Source: Planctomycetota bacterium (GTDB lineage Bacteria > Planctomycetota > Planctomycetia > Planctomycetales > Planctomycetaceae). Taken from it: a stretch of 64,000 nucleotides of DNA. The position numbers were made by a program, and so were the translations under genes. Location of the stretch: positions 620,001 to 684,000 of the forward strand of contig JACTNB010000013.1 in NCBI GenBank assembly GCA_014584345.1. Reading direction: 5' to 3'. Below the pieces are notes generated by a model. The model was given only the letters and a program-made list of their open reading frames with translations. It was not told where the DNA came from and made no database searches. This document shows, in pieces, positions 62,013 to 64,000 of this stretch (its first letter is position 1; the number at the start of each line of letters is the position of its first letter).

Positions 62013-63377
62013 ATGTCACACCCCCGAAACAGCGCAATTGCCCAGTACGGTCAGCTCGTGATCGAACCGCTTTCAAAAGTGGAGGCAGCAAGCGAGATTG
62101 TTCGATCTGTTAAATCAGCATCCGAAAGAGTTGCGGTTTTTCACTGGAAACCGATCGATAAAATATGCCAGGACATTCCAAACGATTTCCACTTCAAAAT
62201 GCTCTGCTCAACACATAGCAACGGAGTCCGTCGCTTCTACCCGATGGGTGGGTATCTCCAGTTGACACAAGTGGCGTCCGTCGGTGGACTGGCAATCCTA
62301 TCGCATTTCAAGTCGATGTCCGCAGAGCAACGACGAAGCTACCGCACGATGTTTTTGCTATATCAGAAGGCTTTGGGCTTTCGCGAACATTATGGACGGA
62401 ATTTTCGCGGGTTGAAGGACCTAACCCTCAAACGCTCCGCCCGTGATTCGTTGCCCTTTCGGGATGTCCTGCCAATGGATCTAGGGCTAGACAGTCATGG
62501 CCAAGGACGCCGATGGGGGATTGACAGATTAAAAACTGAAGGGCGAGCCATCGCGAATGGTCTCGGGAATGATCGCCCATCAGAACAAGACCAGATCGAG
62601 TTAGGATTGTTTGCTGCCGCAAAGCGGAATCCCTTAACGCTAAACTCCAACGAGGAAGTTAAGGGGTTGGTTCGTATGGCGCTGTACGATGGCGTGTCAC
62701 CCGAGGTCACCCGAGGCGAATCAGATGTGCACCAAGTCATTCGAGTTGATAGTTGGATCGAAGAGGAGATCCTCAAAGCCATTGATGCACATCTCGACGA
62801 TTCTCAGGAAAAGTTTGATGACTGGTTTTGCGGTCCCAAAAATTCTTTCCTGAAACAAATCTCTCGCAAGAAGTGCCCTCACGGAACCGTCACCAACAAC
62901 GAGGTGCGCAAGGTGCTGCTAAGCCTTGGCTGGGAGTCTTATTTCTACCTTGCGGGATGCATTCACGCTCAGATGCGTAGCTTCCAAAATGCATTGCCGG
63001 AACGTCTCAGTGATGCAGAGAAAATGCTGTATGAGATAGCCTACCTGCGGCAGAACGCCTTTGCTGATCTCCCTCTCGTCCTGCTCCGTGAGCGAATCCC
63101 CATTTTGAGGGCACCGATCCAACATTTGTGGACTTCACCAGATGAGTTCGATTTCATGGGAACCGTGCATCGATTGCTGTCTTACTATTCGGAAATGGTA
63201 CATTCTCGACGACAGGCAGACCGTAATGCACGCAACTACAGCGTTGCATCGAAAGATATTGGACGCAATCTACGAACTTTTCAGTACGATGAAGAGCGCC
63301 CTGTTGAAGACAACGGGAACCGTTGGGTCAATCGCCCTAGGCGGGATGATGATGAAGATTCTGGATGGGAAGACTAA
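62013..63377 (+). CDS. Element-borne 454-residue protein of unknown function
   Basis: 454 residues; ATG 62013 has AAAAGG upstream. I recognise no family. No signal peptide or membrane helix is visible. The body is mixed and rich in charge; a cluster SRKKCPHGT lies in the middle and the C-terminus is very acidic (RRDDDEDSGWED). Divergent from the excisionase-like gene with about 130 bp between them, as first cargo gene of the element. A defence, replication or regulatory role would be guesswork. Confidence 0.7.
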   Translation: MSHPRNSAIAQYGQLVIEPLSKVEAASEIVRSVKSASERVAVFHWKPIDKICQDIPNDFHFKMLCSTHSNGVRRFYPMGGYLQLTQVASVGGLAILSHFKSMSAEQRRSYRTMFLLYQKALGFREHYGRNFRGLKDLTLKRSARDSLPFRDVLPMDLGLDSHGQGRRWGIDRLKTEGRAIANGLGNDRPSEQDQIELGLFAAAKRNPLTLNSNEEVKGLVRMALYDGVSPEVTRGESDVHQVIRVDSWIEEEILKAIDAHLDDSQEKFDDWFCGPKNSFLKQISRKKCPHGTVTNNEVRKVLLSLGWESYFYLAGCIHAQMRSFQNALPERLSDAEKMLYEIAYLRQNAFADLPLVLLRERIPILRAPIQHLWTSPDEFDFMGTVHRLLSYYSEMVHSRRQADRNARNYSVASKDIGRNLRTFQYDEERPVEDNGNRWVNRPRRDDDEDSGWED

Positions 63378-63493
63378 CAGACATCAGTTCCGTTTCGTTG
63401 CCTGAATCGATAACAGTTTCTTCTCCCCCCTCCCCCGCTGTGGAGGCTGGTTTCGATTCATTCCAAAGCAATATGAGACGCTCTTGAGGAAGC

Positions 63494-63694
63494 TCATCTT
63501 GCTCGATCAGACGGATCAGACGTGGTTCTTGTATCGTTGCTGCTTGAACATTCTTGCGATTTTGACTGTTGCTGCTGCTCGTGCCATTGTTGGGCCAGAA
63601 GATGCCCCAAGATCTGACTGATGGCCCGAGCAGCAGCAGAGGGCTCAGATTGCTGACTCAGTGTTTGATTCTGGTTGTGATAATTCTGACTCAT
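63494..63694 (-). CDS. Small Gln/Ser-rich protein
   Basis: 66 residues from ATG 63694 (MSQNYHNQNQ); a frame to 63739 would add 15 residues. Composition is Gln/Ser-rich (AQQWHEQQQQ), with a short helix AARAISQILGHLLA in the middle. Ribosome site weak. Could be a small cargo protein or a spurious frame. Confidence 0.35.
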   Translation of the reverse strand: MSQNYHNQNQTLSQQSEPSAAARAISQILGHLLAQQWHEQQQQSKSQECSSSNDTRTTSDPSDRAR

Positions 63695-64000
63695 GGAGTA
63701 CTTTCTTATTGGGATGATGCGGCTGTTGTCGAGAAACAATCAGACTGTCAATATCTTTTGATCGAATGATATTTCACATCGTGTTCTCACTGGGGCCGGA
63801 TAAATGGGGCAGTTCAGTATTGGGTGTTGTTATTCATGCTTCTGACCGCAATGACGGGCCATCGAGAGTGCTTCCGAGATTAACAAGCCTTGAAACATCG
63901 CAATTCGTATTTCAACAGCTGAAGTGCAGGGCTGTATGCACACCTGCTCTTCAGTAAATAGGAAACGGTTGCCAGCTATGAGAGTGGCTCGACGACCATT
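63695..64000. other. Right end of the window, inside the element
   Basis: About 300 bp of AT-richer sequence without a convincing gene. The short open frames here have no family features. Nothing else is seen. Confidence 0.4.

Overview
The window reads as chromosome of a planctomycete (phylum Planctomycetota). This is an inference from family content: a DUF1501 protein, a PSCyt1-PSCyt2-PSD1 (DUF1549/DUF1553) cytochrome-type protein, a DUF1559 prepilin-like protein, a CRTAC1 (FG-GAP/UnbV) lipoprotein, a Tat-targeted Gfo/Idh/MocA oxidoreductase, and a secreted protein of about 2,400 residues. Most of the sequence is GC-rich. Genes lie in short runs on both strands, with long intergenic gaps.

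Layout. 1-6.9 kb holds the end of inorganic pyrophosphatase, then a minus-strand run (GYF-domain membrane protein, PduO-type adenosyltransferase, YkgJ-like cysteine-cluster protein), a degenerate SGNH protein, a repeat-bearing gap, a 33-residue basic protein with its own promoter and terminator, a histidine phosphatase and RsmD. 7.1-13 kb carries the DUF1501 / unknown / PSD1 group. 13-16.7 kb has an SGNH + MBOAT O-acyltransferase pair, a RidA protein and an unknown protein. 17.1-24.7 kb is a complete Na+-translocating NADH:quinone reductase operon, nqrABCDEF-apbE-nqrM, behind a good sigma70-like promoter. lhgO and an ArsR-family regulator follow on the same strand.

26.3-34.5 kb carries a TPR protein, a DUF1559 protein, rpsD (with a hairpin in its leader), a polysaccharide deacetylase next to a coiled-coil protein, and leuS. 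34.6-41.9 kb is one minus-strand gene for a giant secreted beta-helix protein with an embedded leishmanolysin-type metallopeptidase. A ceramidase-family protein is divergent to it. 44-50 kb has a quinone-oxidoreductase-like enzyme, a small unknown protein, a Gfo/Idh/MocA protein, an SDR, and a membrane histidine kinase with the quinone-site motif and redox cysteine of RegB/PrrB. 49.4-60 kb has a TPR/CRTAC1 pair, a trypsin-like protein, a DUF3365 haem protein, cardiolipin synthase, a GT-C glycosyltransferase, a tandem universal stress protein and YchF.

60.2-64 kb: a tRNA-Ser(GCU) gene is followed by a tyrosine recombinase, an excisionase-like HTH protein, a 454-residue protein I do not recognise and a small Gln-rich protein, in visibly more AT-rich sequence. 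This looks like one end of an integrative element that runs past the window. The best candidates for undescribed biology are the giant metzincin/beta-helix protein, the RegB-type kinase with no regulator beside it, and the cargo of the tRNA-Ser element.
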